Origin: Pogostemon cablin
Taxonomy: Eukaryota; Streptophyta; Magnoliopsida; Lamiales; Lamiaceae
Direction: 5' to 3'
NCBI GenBank assembly: GCA_023678885.1
Contig: CM042982.1
Coordinates: forward strand, 11,780,001 to 11,844,000
Length of the DNA stretch: 64,000 nucleotides
The notes beneath the pieces are model-generated. The model had not been told where the DNA came from. It worked only from the letters and a program-made list of their open reading frames with translations, and searched no databases. Every line of letters starts with the position of its first letter. Within the stretch, counting starts at the first letter, position 1. This document shows, in pieces, positions 9,861 through 21,254 of this stretch. Made by a program: the position numbers and the translations under genes.

Positions 9861-11700
9861 TCATTCCTGAATGATATCTATACACATCCTTTGCAAATCA
9901 AGCAACTCTGGTTTCTGATTTAGGGTCATAGCAGCTACACTATGTATTTCCTTTCGGCTCAATGCATCAACAACGACATTGGCTTTATCCGGATAATAAT
10001 TGATAACACAGTCGTAGTCCTTCACCAGTTCCAACCATCTTCTCTGCCTCATGTTCAACTCTTTATGAGTGAAGAATTACTTTAAACTATAGATTTCACA
10101 ACGCTCCCCATATAGATAATGCCTCCAAATCTTGAGAGCTAACAATACTGCGGCTAACTCCAAATCATGAGTTGGGTAGTTCTTCTCGTATTCCCTTAAT
10201 TGTCTGGATGCATATGCTATCACTTTTCCATTCTGCATCTGTACACATCCAAGACCATTCTTCGAAGCATCACTATAAACCTTGAAGTTTCATGTCTCCA
10301 TAGGAATAGTTAAGATCGGTGCTTATGTCAACCGTCTCTTCAATTCCTGAAAACTTTGTTCACATGCCTCCGTCTATGTGAACCTCACATTCTTCCTAGT
10401 CAACTGTGTTAATGGTGAAGCGATCTTGGAAAATCCTTCAAAAACCTTCGATAATATCCCGCCAATCCAAGAAAGCTACGCACCTCAGTGGGATTTGAGG
10501 GTTGTGGCCAATCATAGATTGCTTTTACTTTACTTGTGTCTACTGAAATTCTTTCTCCCGAGACCACGTGTCCCAAGAAAGCAACTTGGTCTAACCAGAA
10601 CTCACACTTCTTGAACTTCGCTTATAATTACTTTTCTTTCAGAATCTCTAACACCTTTCTCAAGTGCAGAGTATGATCCTCCTTATTCTTAGAGTAAATC
10701 AAAATATCATCGATAAACACAATCACGAACTTTTCAAAAAAATCCTAAAATACTCTATTCATCAAATCCATAAATACTGCTGGAGCATTCGTCAAACCGA
10801 ACGGCATCACCAAAAATTATAATGTCCATACCTTGTACCGAATGCAGTCTTCGAAATATCTTCCTTCTTAATCTTCAATTGATGATACCCTGACCGCAAA
10901 TCAATCTTTGAAAAGATAGCTGCACCATGTAGTTGATCAAATAAATCATCAATGCGAGGCCATAGATACTTATTCTTGACTGTAACTTTTTTAAGAAGCT
11001 CCCGATATTCGATGCACATCCTCAACGTGCCATCCTTCTTACGAACAAAAAGAACTGGTGCTACCCAAGGTGAGAAACTAGGTTTGATGAACCCTTTGTC
11101 TAGCAACTCTTGCAACTGTATCTTCAATTCCTTCAGTTCTGCTGGTGCCATTCTATATGGCGCTTTAGATATAGGAGCAGTTCCTGGTTGTAGCTCAATA
11201 ACAAACTCAATTTCTCGATCTGGTGGCAACCCTGGAAGATCACCTGGAAACACCTCCGGGTATTCCCGAACTACTGGTACATCACCAAGAACTGGATACT
11301 GCTGCCCCTCAACATGTATCACACTCACCAAATAACCCTCACAACCACTTTCTAACAACCATTGTGCTTTTGCTGCTGATATAATAGGAAATCTGAAGTT
11401 CTTCTTGATCCTAACAAAAGTGAATGGTTCTCTCCCCAATGCCTAAAAAGTGACATTCTTCTTCTAACAATCTATTGTAGCACCGTACTTTGATAGCCAA
11501 TCCATGCCCAATATGATATCATAATCATTCATACTTAACATAATCAAGTCAGCGAGGAGTTGTCTTCCTTCAATAGGAATAACACAATCTCGAAGAAGTT
11601 GATTGATTTGCTTTGACTCACCAGAAGGTATCATTACTTCATAATTAACTTCTATCAAGTTAGAAGTTCCACCCAGCTTCCTTACGTACTCAGTGATACA
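9861..11700 (-). pseudogene. Gypsy protease, reverse transcriptase and RNase H region
   Basis: Reading 11700 to 9861 on the minus strand. The 11658-11464 frame has DYDIILGMDWLSKYGA, typical of the gypsy retropepsin C-terminal part; the catalytic D-S/T-G lies upstream in broken sequence. The 11439-10807 frame holds the RT N-terminal blocks VRKKDGTLRMCIEYRELLKK and FSKIDLRSGYHQLKI. After a frame disruption near 10800, the catalytic block reads IVFIDDILIYSKNKEDH (about 10736-10690), so the Asp pair survives. There is an in-frame TAG just upstream of it (near 10745), where the family has a sense codon. The RNase H end is in 10058-9861 (LVKDYDCVINYYPDKANVV then DALSRK). Multiple stops make this a pseudogene. 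Confidence 0.87.
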
Positions 11701-11799
11701 AATGAATGTGTTGCTCCAGAATAAATTAGCACATATGTAGAAGTGCCAAAAATAGAAAACTTACCTGTGACAACTGAGGGATTTGCATCTGCTTCCTCC

Positions 11800-12890
11800 C
11801 GCGTCAATGTGTATACCCTTGCCGGAGCTCTTCCCTACTGTCCTTGCTTCCCTTTCTTAGGACAAATAGTAGTCACATATCCCTTCTCTCCGCATGTGTA
11901 ACAAGTTTTTAGAGGAATACGACACTCCCGACCGTGTGGTCTAAGACAATTAGGACATATAGGTAGTGGCGGCGCCGGTGGCACCTTACCTGATCGAATT
12001 TGAGATGCTTGTTGGTTCTCCTTTTTTCTGTTCTTGCTCCACTTGAATATATGATTTCGGCCTCTGAAATGGCATCAGCCTTCTATCATCTCTCCCAAAC
12101 TGGTGTACTGGTTTTTGTTGAAATTGACGTCTGATAGCCTGCGCTTGTCTGATTCTCATCTCCGCTTGTTCAACAATCTGGGTTCTTTCTGCAACTTGTG
12201 AGTATGTTGATCCTTGTAGTCCTGCCATACTCACATCTCTAAAAAGCTTAGGCCTTAAGCCTTCCATGAACCTCTCCACTTTCAGTGCCTCTGTACTTAC
12301 CAAATGTTCCGCAAACCTCGACAACTGCTCAAACTTACGAAGGTAATCTGTGACTGACAGTCACCCTACTTCAACTGTATGAACTCGTTCATCTTCATTG
12401 CTCTCACTAGCGCTGTAAAGTACTTGTTTCTAAAAAGTTCCTTAAACCTTTCCCAGGTCATAGTCGTGACGTCTTCAATACTTTTAATGGTATCCCACCA
12501 GTGGCCTGCACTTCCTCGTAATATGAAAGAAGCACACAACACTCTGTCCCCATCTAGAATTCTATTATATTGAAACATGTTTTCCACCGTATGTAACCAA
12601 TCCACTACATCTATGGGGTCTGCTGTATCCTCAAATATCGGAGGGCTCAACTTTCAAAACCTCTCACAAACCATTTCCACACGTTCTATTTGACATCTAT
12701 CTTGATTAACATTACCCTATGGTTGTCCACCCACATCTCTCCGCTGAATCAATTGTTGTATCTGTTGGGATTGGCACTCTACCAGTTCCATCAGTCGAGT
12801 AATCACCACATCATGATTATTTTCTATAGTAGGTGTTGCTTGCTCAGTAGCTCTATCCCCTTCAGAACTTTCACCTATAGCCCTTACCAT
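11800..12890 (-). pseudogene. Gypsy gag (capsid and zinc knuckle)
   Basis: The N-terminal part reads from Met near 12890 (MVRAIGESSEGD) and is closed by a stop near 12717. The capsid core is in 12650-12366 (FEDTADPIDVVDWLHTVENM, then GSAGHWWDT, then TWERFKELFRNKYF), which is the retrotransposon gag family. It continues at 12324-11986 (ERFMEGLRPKLFRDV...). A zinc knuckle near 11905 reads CYTCGEKGYVTTIC, a CCHC knuckle in which the His is replaced by Tyr. A second Cys-rich motif, CPNCLRPHGREC, lies just upstream. At least two stops or frameshifts separate the blocks. Confidence 0.85.
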
Positions 12891-13038
12891 TTCTCTACTA
12901 ACTACGAGTCCTACACCACATGGCCAATATAATTTATAAAACACATTACAACATATAATGAAAATAACACTTACTCGCAAAGTTGCGCTCCAAAGGAATG
13001 AGCTTATGTACATAGACAGTCTGCAGGACTCAAACCAT

Positions 13039-13053
13039 GCTATGATATCACTC
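13039..13053 (-). promoter_or_regulatory. Primer-binding site, initiator tRNA-Met type (decayed)
   Basis: Immediately inside the 5' LTR, the minus strand reads GAG TGATATCATAGC ATGG. The usual plant PBS complementary to initiator tRNA-Met is TGGTATCAGAGC; two of these twelve positions differ. Its position and spacing next to the LTR end support the call. Confidence 0.7.
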
Positions 13054-14959
13054 TGAAACGACCCACCTTACATAACTTATAATTCAAATACTAATTAACA
13101 TAAACATCATCATTATAAAAACTTACATAAATTTTTTTCCATAATATATTTATAACCAAAACCATCATACCAGTTCAACATACGTAACTGGTTTTTGACA
13201 CCACCTCAATCTACCCAAACTTGTCACAATACTTATTATATTACATAATAAAACATCAGCGTAAGAAAATAAACCACGGCCTAGCCCAATAGGTCGTCAT
13301 CTATGTACATCCGCTAAAGACCCTGAAGGAGCTCCACAGCTTGCACAACACACCACATACTCAATCATTATCAGGTTCACCTACAATGCATAAACTAGTG
13401 AGACAAAAATTTCAGTAAGTAGAAATCATGCATGCCAGTGCATGAAAATGAATTGGTTTTCAAAATAAAACAGACCAACTAGGAAGATTATGCATTGGTT
13501 GCGGAATCCACATGACACACTTATGATATGCACCCCAAATGAGCTCAATGGAGACGATTTTTCCGAACCCTGAATATAGTGCCGAGAACGATTTTTCCGA
13601 ACCCAAAATAAAGTGTCGGGAATAATTTTTCCGAACCCTTACTGAGTGCATATATAGTGGCCGCACACACCATTAATATCTTATTAATTTTGGGAAAAAT
13701 ATTTTTCATGTTTATTCATGGTATGCAACCAGTGCAATTAATTATGCATCATAAACTATTTACGACATCATCATTAATATTTAATCAAAATAAAACATCA
13801 CTTAATTCCAATTCACACAGATCCACTTTTGAAACAAGAACTTCTCATTGAATCACACATATCTATTTTTCGAATAACAGCTTCACCTCGAATCACACAG
13901 ATCCTTATAAACGATATCTTCTCGGATCATACAGATCTATATTTAATAGTTTCCGATCACACAAATCTATATAGGACAATGATATTATCTCAAGTCACAT
14001 AGATTCACAACTAGCATCACAAATTTATCACAAATAATTTACAAAATAATATTTAGTTGCAATATTAATACTTACGTACCTCGTATCACCTAAATCCATA
14101 GCTTATATCACAAATTAATCACAAATAATTTTCAAAATAATATTCAGTAGCACCTGAATACCTATTTACCTCAAATCACATATATCCGCAACTTGTATTA
14201 AAAATTAATCACAAATAATTTATAACGTAATTAAACTAATCATAAATAATTCATGACATAATTATCACATATTATTAATAAATAATTCACACACGGCATG
14301 TTTATACATTATAGTTGGACTTCTACTTAATTGAACTCCAGATAATGATAATAGTATAGACCTCGTGTTGAACTATAACTAATCTCCTCTTTCTTCCCGT
14401 TCCGGCATGCCCTTCACTTTTTCTTTCTCTTCTCTCTTCTTCTCTCTCTTTTCCTTTTTTCTCTCGATCTCTGTTTTTTTCTTTTGTACTAATGCTATTG
14501 TTTCCCCAATTATCTCAAGTGAGATTGTCAACCAAATATATATATATGGTAAAATGAACGTGGCGCCCAAGTTAACAATTCTTTTCCAAAGTAATATTAT
14601 ATAATTTCTTTTGTTTTTAAACCACAAACCTCCACGTCATTTTAACTTGGTGTCCAAGTTCATCAACCAATACTCCTTTTTACACCACACACGTGCACTC
14701 ACCATTATTATTATTATTATTATTATTATATTTACTATTAATAGTAAATACTATTTATTATTGTTATTATCCATTACGAATATCGTGCAATACTTAATGA
14801 TTAAGATATAATACATTTACAAATTAATACACATACGTGTACATTTTCCACTATTATTAGTATAAGAACACGTGTGATACTTAATAATTAAGAAATAATG
14901 TATTTATACAAATAAAAAAATTAATTATATATTCAAATTAATACACGTAAATATTTATG

Positions 14960-15013
<54 letters not shown>

Positions 15014-15192
15014 CCTATTGTCACCATTTTATCACAGATGTCTCAAATAAAATGTAAAGATAAATAAAATATAAAGGCAATTGTCATATAATTAACACAT
15101 AATTATCACATAATTTCCACATAATTATGTAATGCACATAACACAAATTAAATTATATTGGCACATGAGTAGTGAGAAGCTCGGGTATCACA
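13054..15192 (-). repeat. 5' LTR of the gypsy element (2139 bp)
   Basis: It runs from TGAAACGACCC to GGGTATCACA on the plus strand. It is a direct repeat of 6148-8352, shorter mainly through two fewer 34-bp units and a reduced (TA)n at 14541. It has its own (CA)n(TA)n tract at about 14960-15010. As the 5' LTR it would supply the promoter; its TATA-like AT tracts are too numerous to choose one. Confidence 0.93.
13554..13650. repeat. 34-bp minisatellite in the 5' LTR, three units
   Basis: Units start at 13554, 13588 and 13622 with the same ACGATTTTTCCGAACCC core as the five-unit array in the other LTR. The two LTRs are identical at integration, so the array changed copy number afterwards. Confidence 0.85.
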
Positions 15193-15344
15193 ACATGGGC
15201 CCACACACACTCCACATACACCACTAATATACATACACACTACATATTAAATATTATTTCTCTCACTTCATTTTACATTAAAATATTATACTCCTTAATC
15301 TCCGTGCCCAAAAAAATGTAACAACTTTAATGGGACAGAGGGAG

Positions 15345-16833
15345 TAATTTTTATATCATTTCACTAAAAAGGCATCTTGACTCGGTGACCGTGTAGGTTG
15401 ACATAACAGTATACACTCATTATGACTCAGATTTTCAACAATTTATTTTTCCTCAAAATAGATATAGTTCATTACGACCATATCGAATTCAGCATGCTTT
15501 TCCGCACAATACTTAAACAACATTAAAGTTGACATTATACAACCTAAAAGAGTAACAATATTTTTTACCATAAATTCGTCAGATATCCAGAAGATTTTAC
15601 GACTGCTCCTCACATCCAATCACGTGTCCCGTAGTGCGTTGGATCAATCTTGTTTCTTTAGTGGATCTGATCAACACAATTCTAGTTGTTTGTACAAGAT
15701 GCTGCTAATATTTTTCATTGGAAAATATAAGATTAAGTTTGTATAAGAAAATGAAAGGTTCTGTTCCTGGGCAGTAGCCCAAGATTGATTATTTATTGAA
15801 TGGAAATATTTTATTACACACTCATGCTCACTTATCAAGAGGAGCAAACTCATCTACCTACTGATGGTAGGTGAAACAAAAACACTCAAACAAGAATGAA
15901 AAAGTTATTCCAATATTTATTGAATGGGAAAAGCGGGGGAATGGTCGACGTCTTCTGCTTCCTCCAGCTATTTATTTATAGAGGCCTTCGAAGATGAAAT
16001 CCGGATTTCAAAACTTTTCTAATCCTTTGACGTCACTACTTACATCATCATGCTGGTGTCACTGCTTATATTACTACTTTAATTATTGTTGGCAACTGGT
16101 CTGCACCTGTTTTTTGCCCTTTTTGAAGGGTGGTCACATGCCCCCTGAGATATCCGAAAGGTCATCCGGCTCTTGGTTGTTCTGAAGAGATCTGACCCTC
16201 TTATTTCCACGTGGTTCGTTTTTGGCTGGAGACGGTCCATTTTTTATAACTCTTCAGCAGCTATTCTCCTCATCTCTATGCCTAACCTAACTCCCTTCTC
16301 GAACTTATATTCCATTTGGGTGGAACAACTCCAGCATATCTTGTTTATCCATAGCCTACAATGACCCATGTTGCAATATTTTCGATGGGTATCCCTACTC
16401 GTCGACATCTTGTTTTCCTAAAGGAGTGCTTGCTTCTTTTCGGAAAATTTCTCAGTGTACTCTGTCTTCCTTCCTATTAAGGTGTTTAATAGGAAAGATA
16501 CATTCACAATATTATCGAAATACTTGAACGAAAACTTAACCTTGTCCATTTCCTGAAGACAAGCATACAGACCCCTTGCTCAGCGCGTCGAGATATGATC
16601 CTCTGTATAGGTAGAGACTAAGACTTGGCCCTTCTCTGAAGACTCTTGGATATTGTTGGATACTCTGACATCCGGTCTCCGTAACTTGATGTAAATGAAA
16701 GGCATCATGGTTGCCTTTCCCAACTGGTTCTATAGCTGCACTGCTAATTATTATAAGAAGAAGATAATTAGCTGTCTCGTGCGTTTGATAATTAAACTTG
16801 GTTTCTTGCCACTACAATTGATATCTTTGATAC
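15345..16833. other. Unassigned spacer between the MITE and a gypsy fragment
   Basis: No supported gene. The open frames at 15671-15853, 15994-16185 and 16173-16364 show no motif. The last stretch, about 16785-16850 (GATAATTAAACTTGG... ACTTGGGAATTATTAGTG), loosely resembles the end of the solo LTR at 46265-46370. It may be a worn LTR edge. Confidence 0.4.
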
Positions 16834-17891
16834 TTGGGAATTATTAGTGTGTGGAAAAATGCTCAACAGCTACCAAAGATAGTAAAAGGTCAAGATGCCA
16901 TTTGGGTTATTGTAGATCGACAAACTAAGTCAACTCATTTTCTTTCTATTTACTCCACGTATTCTATGGATCGCTATGCACAGCTAGATATTCAAGAGAT
17001 TGTTAGACTCCATAGAGTACAACTTACCATTGTGTCAGATAGAGACGCAAGATTCTTGTCTTCTTTTTGGAAGAGTTTGCATAAGGCATTGGGAACACAA
17101 TTTCAGCACTGCATTCCATCCACAAACAGATGATCAATCAGAATGTATGATATAGGTTTCGGAGGATATGCTCAGAGCGTATGTGTTAGATTTTCAGGGT
17201 CAGTGGAGTAAATTTTGGCCTTTGATAGAGTTCTCATACAACAACAATTATCAGTCTACTATCAGGATGACTCCATATGAGGCACTGTATGGGAGAAAAC
17301 GTAGGTCTCTAGTATGTTGGGATGGAGTTGGAGAGAGAAAACTCTCAGGCTAGATTTAATTCGTGAAATGCTAAAAGCAGCGACACATTCGAGAGAAGAT
17401 GAATGTTGCTCAAGATCGATAGAAAAGCTATGCAGATAAAAGGAGAAGAGAATTTGAATTTGAAGTAGGTGATCAGGTATTCTTGGAAGTATCCTCAATG
17501 AAAGGAATAATGCAAATTGAAAAGAAAGAAAAACTTAGTCCAAAATATATTGGTCCGTTTACTATTATTGAGAGAGTTGGCAGTGCTACATATAAGTTGG
17601 ATTTACCTGCATCGATGTGTAGAATACAAGACGTATTTCATGTATCCGTGTTGAGAAAATCAGGAACCAATTAGTTCAAAGAAGATTTGAATTATGAGGA
17701 AATACTAATTGAGATTTTGCGGCGAGAATGAAGAAGCTAAAAAATGAAGAGAGATAGTTTGTTATGGTGTTATGGAGAAATTAACTAATTGAGGAAACTA
17801 CAAGGGAAAGAGAGGATGAGATAAGATTTAAGTATCCAAAACTCTTCAAGTAAGTAAATTTCGAAGATAAATTTTTTTAAGGTGGGGAGGA
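16834..17891 (+). pseudogene. Second gypsy copy: integrase and chromodomain fragment
   Basis: Plus-strand blocks match the integrase region of the element at 8392-9857 in order: QDAIWVIVD, MDRYAQLDIQEIVRLH, SDRDARFLSSFWKSLHKALG (16834-17133), then EFSYNNNYQSTIRMTPYEAL (17168-17353), then YADKRRREFEFEVGDQVFLE and HVSVLRK (17400-17674). Frameshifts and stops separate them. A purine tract AAGGTGGGGAGGA (17879-17891) leads into an LTR. The 5' part of the element is missing. This is an independent, older relic of the same family in the opposite orientation. Confidence 0.88.
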
Positions 17892-18310
17892 TGTCATACC
17901 AGAGCTTCTCACTACTTATATGTAAAATATAATTAATTTATGTGTTTCGTGTATTTAATAATTATGTGATAATTATTTTTATATTTTATTCGTCTTTACA
18001 TTTTAGTTTGACACGTCTGTGATAATAGTGGTGATAGTATATAAATATATGAGTGTATATATATGTGTGTGTGTGTGTCAATTATTTTAGGTATATAATT
18101 AAATTGCTTTATGCGTATAAATACATTATTTCTTAATTATTATGTATTACACATGTTCTCATAATAATAATAGTGGTAAGAAAATATGCACTTATATGTA
18201 TTAATTTGTAAATGTATTATATTTTAGTTATTAAGTATTATACGTATATTCATAATGAATAATTAATAATAACAATAATATTAATAATAAAATAATATTA
18301 ATAGTAAGTT
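17892..18310 (+). repeat. Truncated 3' LTR of the second gypsy copy
   Basis: It starts TGTCATACCAGAGCTTCTCA directly after the purine tract. It follows the first ~420 bp of the complete family LTR (complement of 15192 downward), including the ACATTATTTCTTAATTATTA block. It then stops matching near 18310, so the distal ~1.7 kb is lost. Confidence 0.8.
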
Positions 18311-18511
18311 GAGAGCGTGGGTGATTGACTTTCACCCAACCCAATTACTTTTTTTATCGGACAAAGTTAGTAGTTAGTATAGTTAGTAGTTAGTTCACCA
18401 AGCACCTATACACCTCCTATCTTCAAGCCTCCTTATTACTCCTCACCTATTCGTCTCCAAATGGAATCGAACCTGGGTCACTCACCTTAGTGAGGAGCCT
18501 AGTTACTAATA
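18311..18511 (-). mobile_element. SINE-like element (tRNA-type promoter), tentative
   Basis: The complement contains GGTTCGATTCC (about 18466-18476), a perfect match to the RNA polymerase III B-box consensus GGTTCGANNCC. About 35 bases upstream lies the possible but weak A-box-like AGTAACTAGGCTCC. About 150 bp of unrelated sequence follows on that strand. The arrangement fits a tRNA-derived SINE, but no target duplication or clean tail was identified. A decayed tRNA pseudogene is an alternative. Confidence 0.4.
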
Positions 18512-18513
18512 TA

Positions 18514-18797
18514 CTCCCTTAGTCCCACATTAAATTTTACACTTTCCGTTTTCGTCCGTCCCACATTAGATTGCACCACCCAAAAAAGAAAATATTACAT
18601 CAATTTCTAACCTTAAAAGTACATATTAATTACATATTTACCACTCTCACCTAACACAGATAACATACTTTATACTTTATTTATTTATCTAAAAAAATTA
18701 CATTACCCTCAAAAAGTCAATAAAGTTGGTAAAAAAATAATATTTCTAAAACTCTGTATGTACAATAACAGTGCAAATAAATGTGGAATGGAGGAAG
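18514..18797. mobile_element. Stowaway-like MITE
   Basis: It begins CTCCCTTAGTCCCACATTAA after TA and ends with the complement of CTTCCTCCATTCCACATTTA before TA (18798-18799). The interior shares TTTCCGTTTTCGTCCGTC, CCACCCAAAAAAG and the TAACATACTTTAT...TTATTTA region with 4445-4727. The two are the same subfamily. Confidence 0.85.
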
Positions 18798-18799
18798 TA

Positions 18800-19379
18800 T
18801 ATATCAACCCTCAATTGGGTTATTGAAACAATTCAAGAAAAGGATTAAAAAAGAAAGAAAGAGAGAGAGAAAGAGTAAAAAGAGAGAGGAGAGAGAAAGG
18901 AAAGAAATGAGAGTGTCAGAACGAAGAAAGAAGAGTGTTGGAACGAGGAAGAAAGGTTGGTTACACACCTTCAGGAGAGTATTAATATTATTGGCATCGG
19001 AGTCTGGACAAGCAGAAGTCCATCTGCAACTATAGTGCATAATTCTGTTGTGTGTGAATTATTTGTGATTAAATTAGATGGATGTAAAGATAAAGATTTT
19101 GACGACAACATTAATTATGAAATGATCTTAATAGTTTAAGAACTAAAAGGAAATCCATCTATTTATGTAAATAAATTTTCCCGTAAAAGAATCACAAGTA
19201 TCATAATGAAGTGCCCAATTTGATTTTGAGACAAATATAGATGGTTACGTAATTCAGTGGGAGAAGATTTAAGTTAAACAAAGAAAGACAAGTGCAATCT
19301 CAATCAGGTGCTCTAAAGTTAAACTTCAGATTAAAAAAATGTATAAATATTCTATATATTTTTACTATTAGAGGTTGTT
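18800..19379. other. Purine-rich tract and spacer
   Basis: 18838-18935 is a GA-rich simple tract (AGAGAGAGAAAGAG-type). The open frames at 18781-19139 are its products or have no recognisable motif. No gene is supported. Confidence 0.45.
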
Positions 19380-19950
19380 GTATTATGAGGTTTGTACAAG
19401 ATCATATTTAGCTTTTGTTTGTATATTTAGCAAATACTTAAGTAATTTAAGTATTGATCTTTATAAAGTATTTACACAGAATTAAAGATAACATGCTTGC
19501 ACATTATAGATTAGATTTGTTGGAGATCATAAGGAATTCTGATTCTGAGTTTGTTGGATGTCAATACAATATAGATTTACTTAAGACTACATCTTCAGTT
19601 GACAGGGAGAGCTATATATGTAAAAGTTTAAAGTAAACATTTGTAGCTCCTTAACCAATATAATAGAATTAGTAGCACACTAAGAGACATCCAATCATGA
19701 AATAAGGCTTTAAAACCTTGTTACATAAAGTTTGTCGTGACAATTACTAAGCAATAAAATATTTTCGTAACAACAAGAGTTCTTTTAAGTTAAACATATT
19801 GATATAGAATTTTTGGTTGTTAAATAAAATGTTTTATGTGGATAAAATTATAGAAGAGCATATTGTAATAATAAAGATTCATTAATTATATATTTAAGTA
19901 TTTAACACCATGAAATTTTCATGAGCTAACTACTCATGTGGGTGTGATAT
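19380..19950 (+). pseudogene. Ty1/copia RNase H relic
   Basis: Plus-strand blocks in shifting frames follow the end of a copia polyprotein. The 19499-19640 frame reads DLLEIIRNSDSEFVGCQ, where the family has a G-Y-S-D-A-D-F-A-G-C type block. Next comes a FVAP stretch with stop codons (about 19640), then KHIDIEFLVVK (about 19795-19830), then FHELTTHVGV (about 19916-19945) near the usual C-terminus. No upstream reverse transcriptase is left. It is a worn 3' remnant of a copia element that is not obviously the 28-52 kb family. Confidence 0.7.
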
Positions 19951-21254
19951 GATTTTAAAATACAGTAGTTTAGTGGAATTCTATATTTGTTCTTTAAAGT
20001 TTTCAAGACATTTTGATTTGGATAATTCATTCTTTTTTAAAGTAAAGTTAATGGTTTTGAATTCATTGTGAATTCACTTAAGCAATTTTTCATTATATAA
20101 TATTTTTACATTATGGATTGATCACTAAATATTAAAGTTGGACCAGTTGGAAATAAACATGATGTTGATCACATTGGATGTAATTTTCCATATTACTCAC
20201 TATATTTAATTTATGTCATTAGATATTAATACGGTGATTATTGGGGTTTAACCACGATTTGTAATGTGTTGAATGCCATAGTAGTTCTATTATTAGCATA
20301 TAAGATGTACCAAATTGTTAAAGATAGCCCGAAGAAGAATAACATAAACTTGCATAACTACGGAAATTTGATATAATTGTTTTAAGAAATATATAGCTCA
20401 CGTGAGAGATTGTTATGAAAATTTAAATTTCCTATATAATCTAATTGTGGGCAATGTATTATTATGCAATTATATTAGTTATCAATTAATTTATAGACTT
20501 AATTAAATGATCTTATTATGATAAAAAAATCCATGAACTATAATAATAATGATATTGGTCAATTGAAGTAGATACCCAATACTACATGATTTAGTGATTA
20601 TGGATGGTCTAGTTGAGTAGTATATAAAGACTCCCTTGGTTATATGATTCCCGTTATACTGCACGCAATCTTCCCGTCTTCACATCGGAAGGGATTACAA
20701 AAGTCGTATAAAGGAATAAAAAGGTTTAGTTGAGAAAGATCATAATACCACTAGATCAACGAGTTTGAATTTCTCCTAAGAAACTTAATGGATCAAGGCA
20801 CACCTTCACTTTACGGCTTAGATCTTGTTTAACCATAATAAGGTTTAAAGTTTGGGATACATGAATTTATTTCCTACAAAATGTAAAAATTTACTTATAT
20901 ATTTTTTATGTATAGTATGAGAAAAATACTAGTTATGAAAAATGACAATAAAGGTAGGAAAAATAGAATGAGCAGGCGTTATAAGTAGTATATAAATTAT
21001 TAACATTCAGGGTGAGTGATTTTAAGGTGCACCTAGATGTGCACTGATGCACCCTAGGGTTTGATATAGGTTTAAATAGAGCAGTAGTTGGTAGTTATTT
21101 CATTTAATTTTTAATAATTTTATTTAATTTAATGATGGAGATTAATTTAAAATTTAATCTAACAATTAAGAATGCTAAGTGAATCGATGCCACATGTTCA
21201 CTCTAGTTAGACTATAAAATTCATTCATAGAATATGTACGAATACAGACACGCA
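19951..21254. other. AT-rich spacer, possibly copia 3' sequence
   Basis: No gene seen. Sequence just after 19950 follows a copia RNase H end and may be a decayed LTR, but no second copy exists here to test that. The last ~200 bp would include the 3' UTR of the minus-strand gene that ends at 21255. Confidence 0.4.

Larger units (their letters stand above)
6148..15192 (-). mobile_element. Ty3/gypsy LTR retrotransposon (chromovirus-like), structurally complete, coding-dead
   Basis: The two LTRs (6148-8352 and 13054-15192) are in direct orientation and flanked by the 5-bp duplication ACATG (6143-6147 and 15193-15197). Read on the minus strand, the order is 5' LTR, primer-binding site, gag, protease, reverse transcriptase, RNase H, integrase, chromodomain-like tail, purine tract, 3' LTR. 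Protease-RT-RNaseH-integrase is the Ty3/gypsy gene order, and the C-terminal tail after integrase suggests the chromovirus branch. Gag and pol are broken by several stops and frameshifts, and the integrase lacks an expected catalytic Asp. The copy should be unable to move by itself, although it was mobilised intact once. Confidence 0.93.
6035..15344. mobile_element. Stowaway-like MITE split by a nested gypsy element
   Basis: The left part (6035-6147) starts CTCCCTCCATCCCACATAAG after a TA. The right part (15198-15344) ends with the complement of CTCCCTCTGTCCCATTAAAG before a TA. Removing the retroelement and one copy of its ACATG duplication rejoins a ~260-bp MITE of normal size with TA flanks at 6033-6034 and 15345-15346. 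The MITE therefore predates the retroelement insertion. Confidence 0.85.

Noticed and set aside
18460..18511. B box considered as a tRNA gene
   Set aside because: No cloverleaf could be built around it; a SINE or tRNA relic fits better.
18781..19040. Lys/Arg/Glu-rich frame and its Leu/Ser-rich antisense
   Set aside because: Simple GA-rich tract, no other coding evidence.
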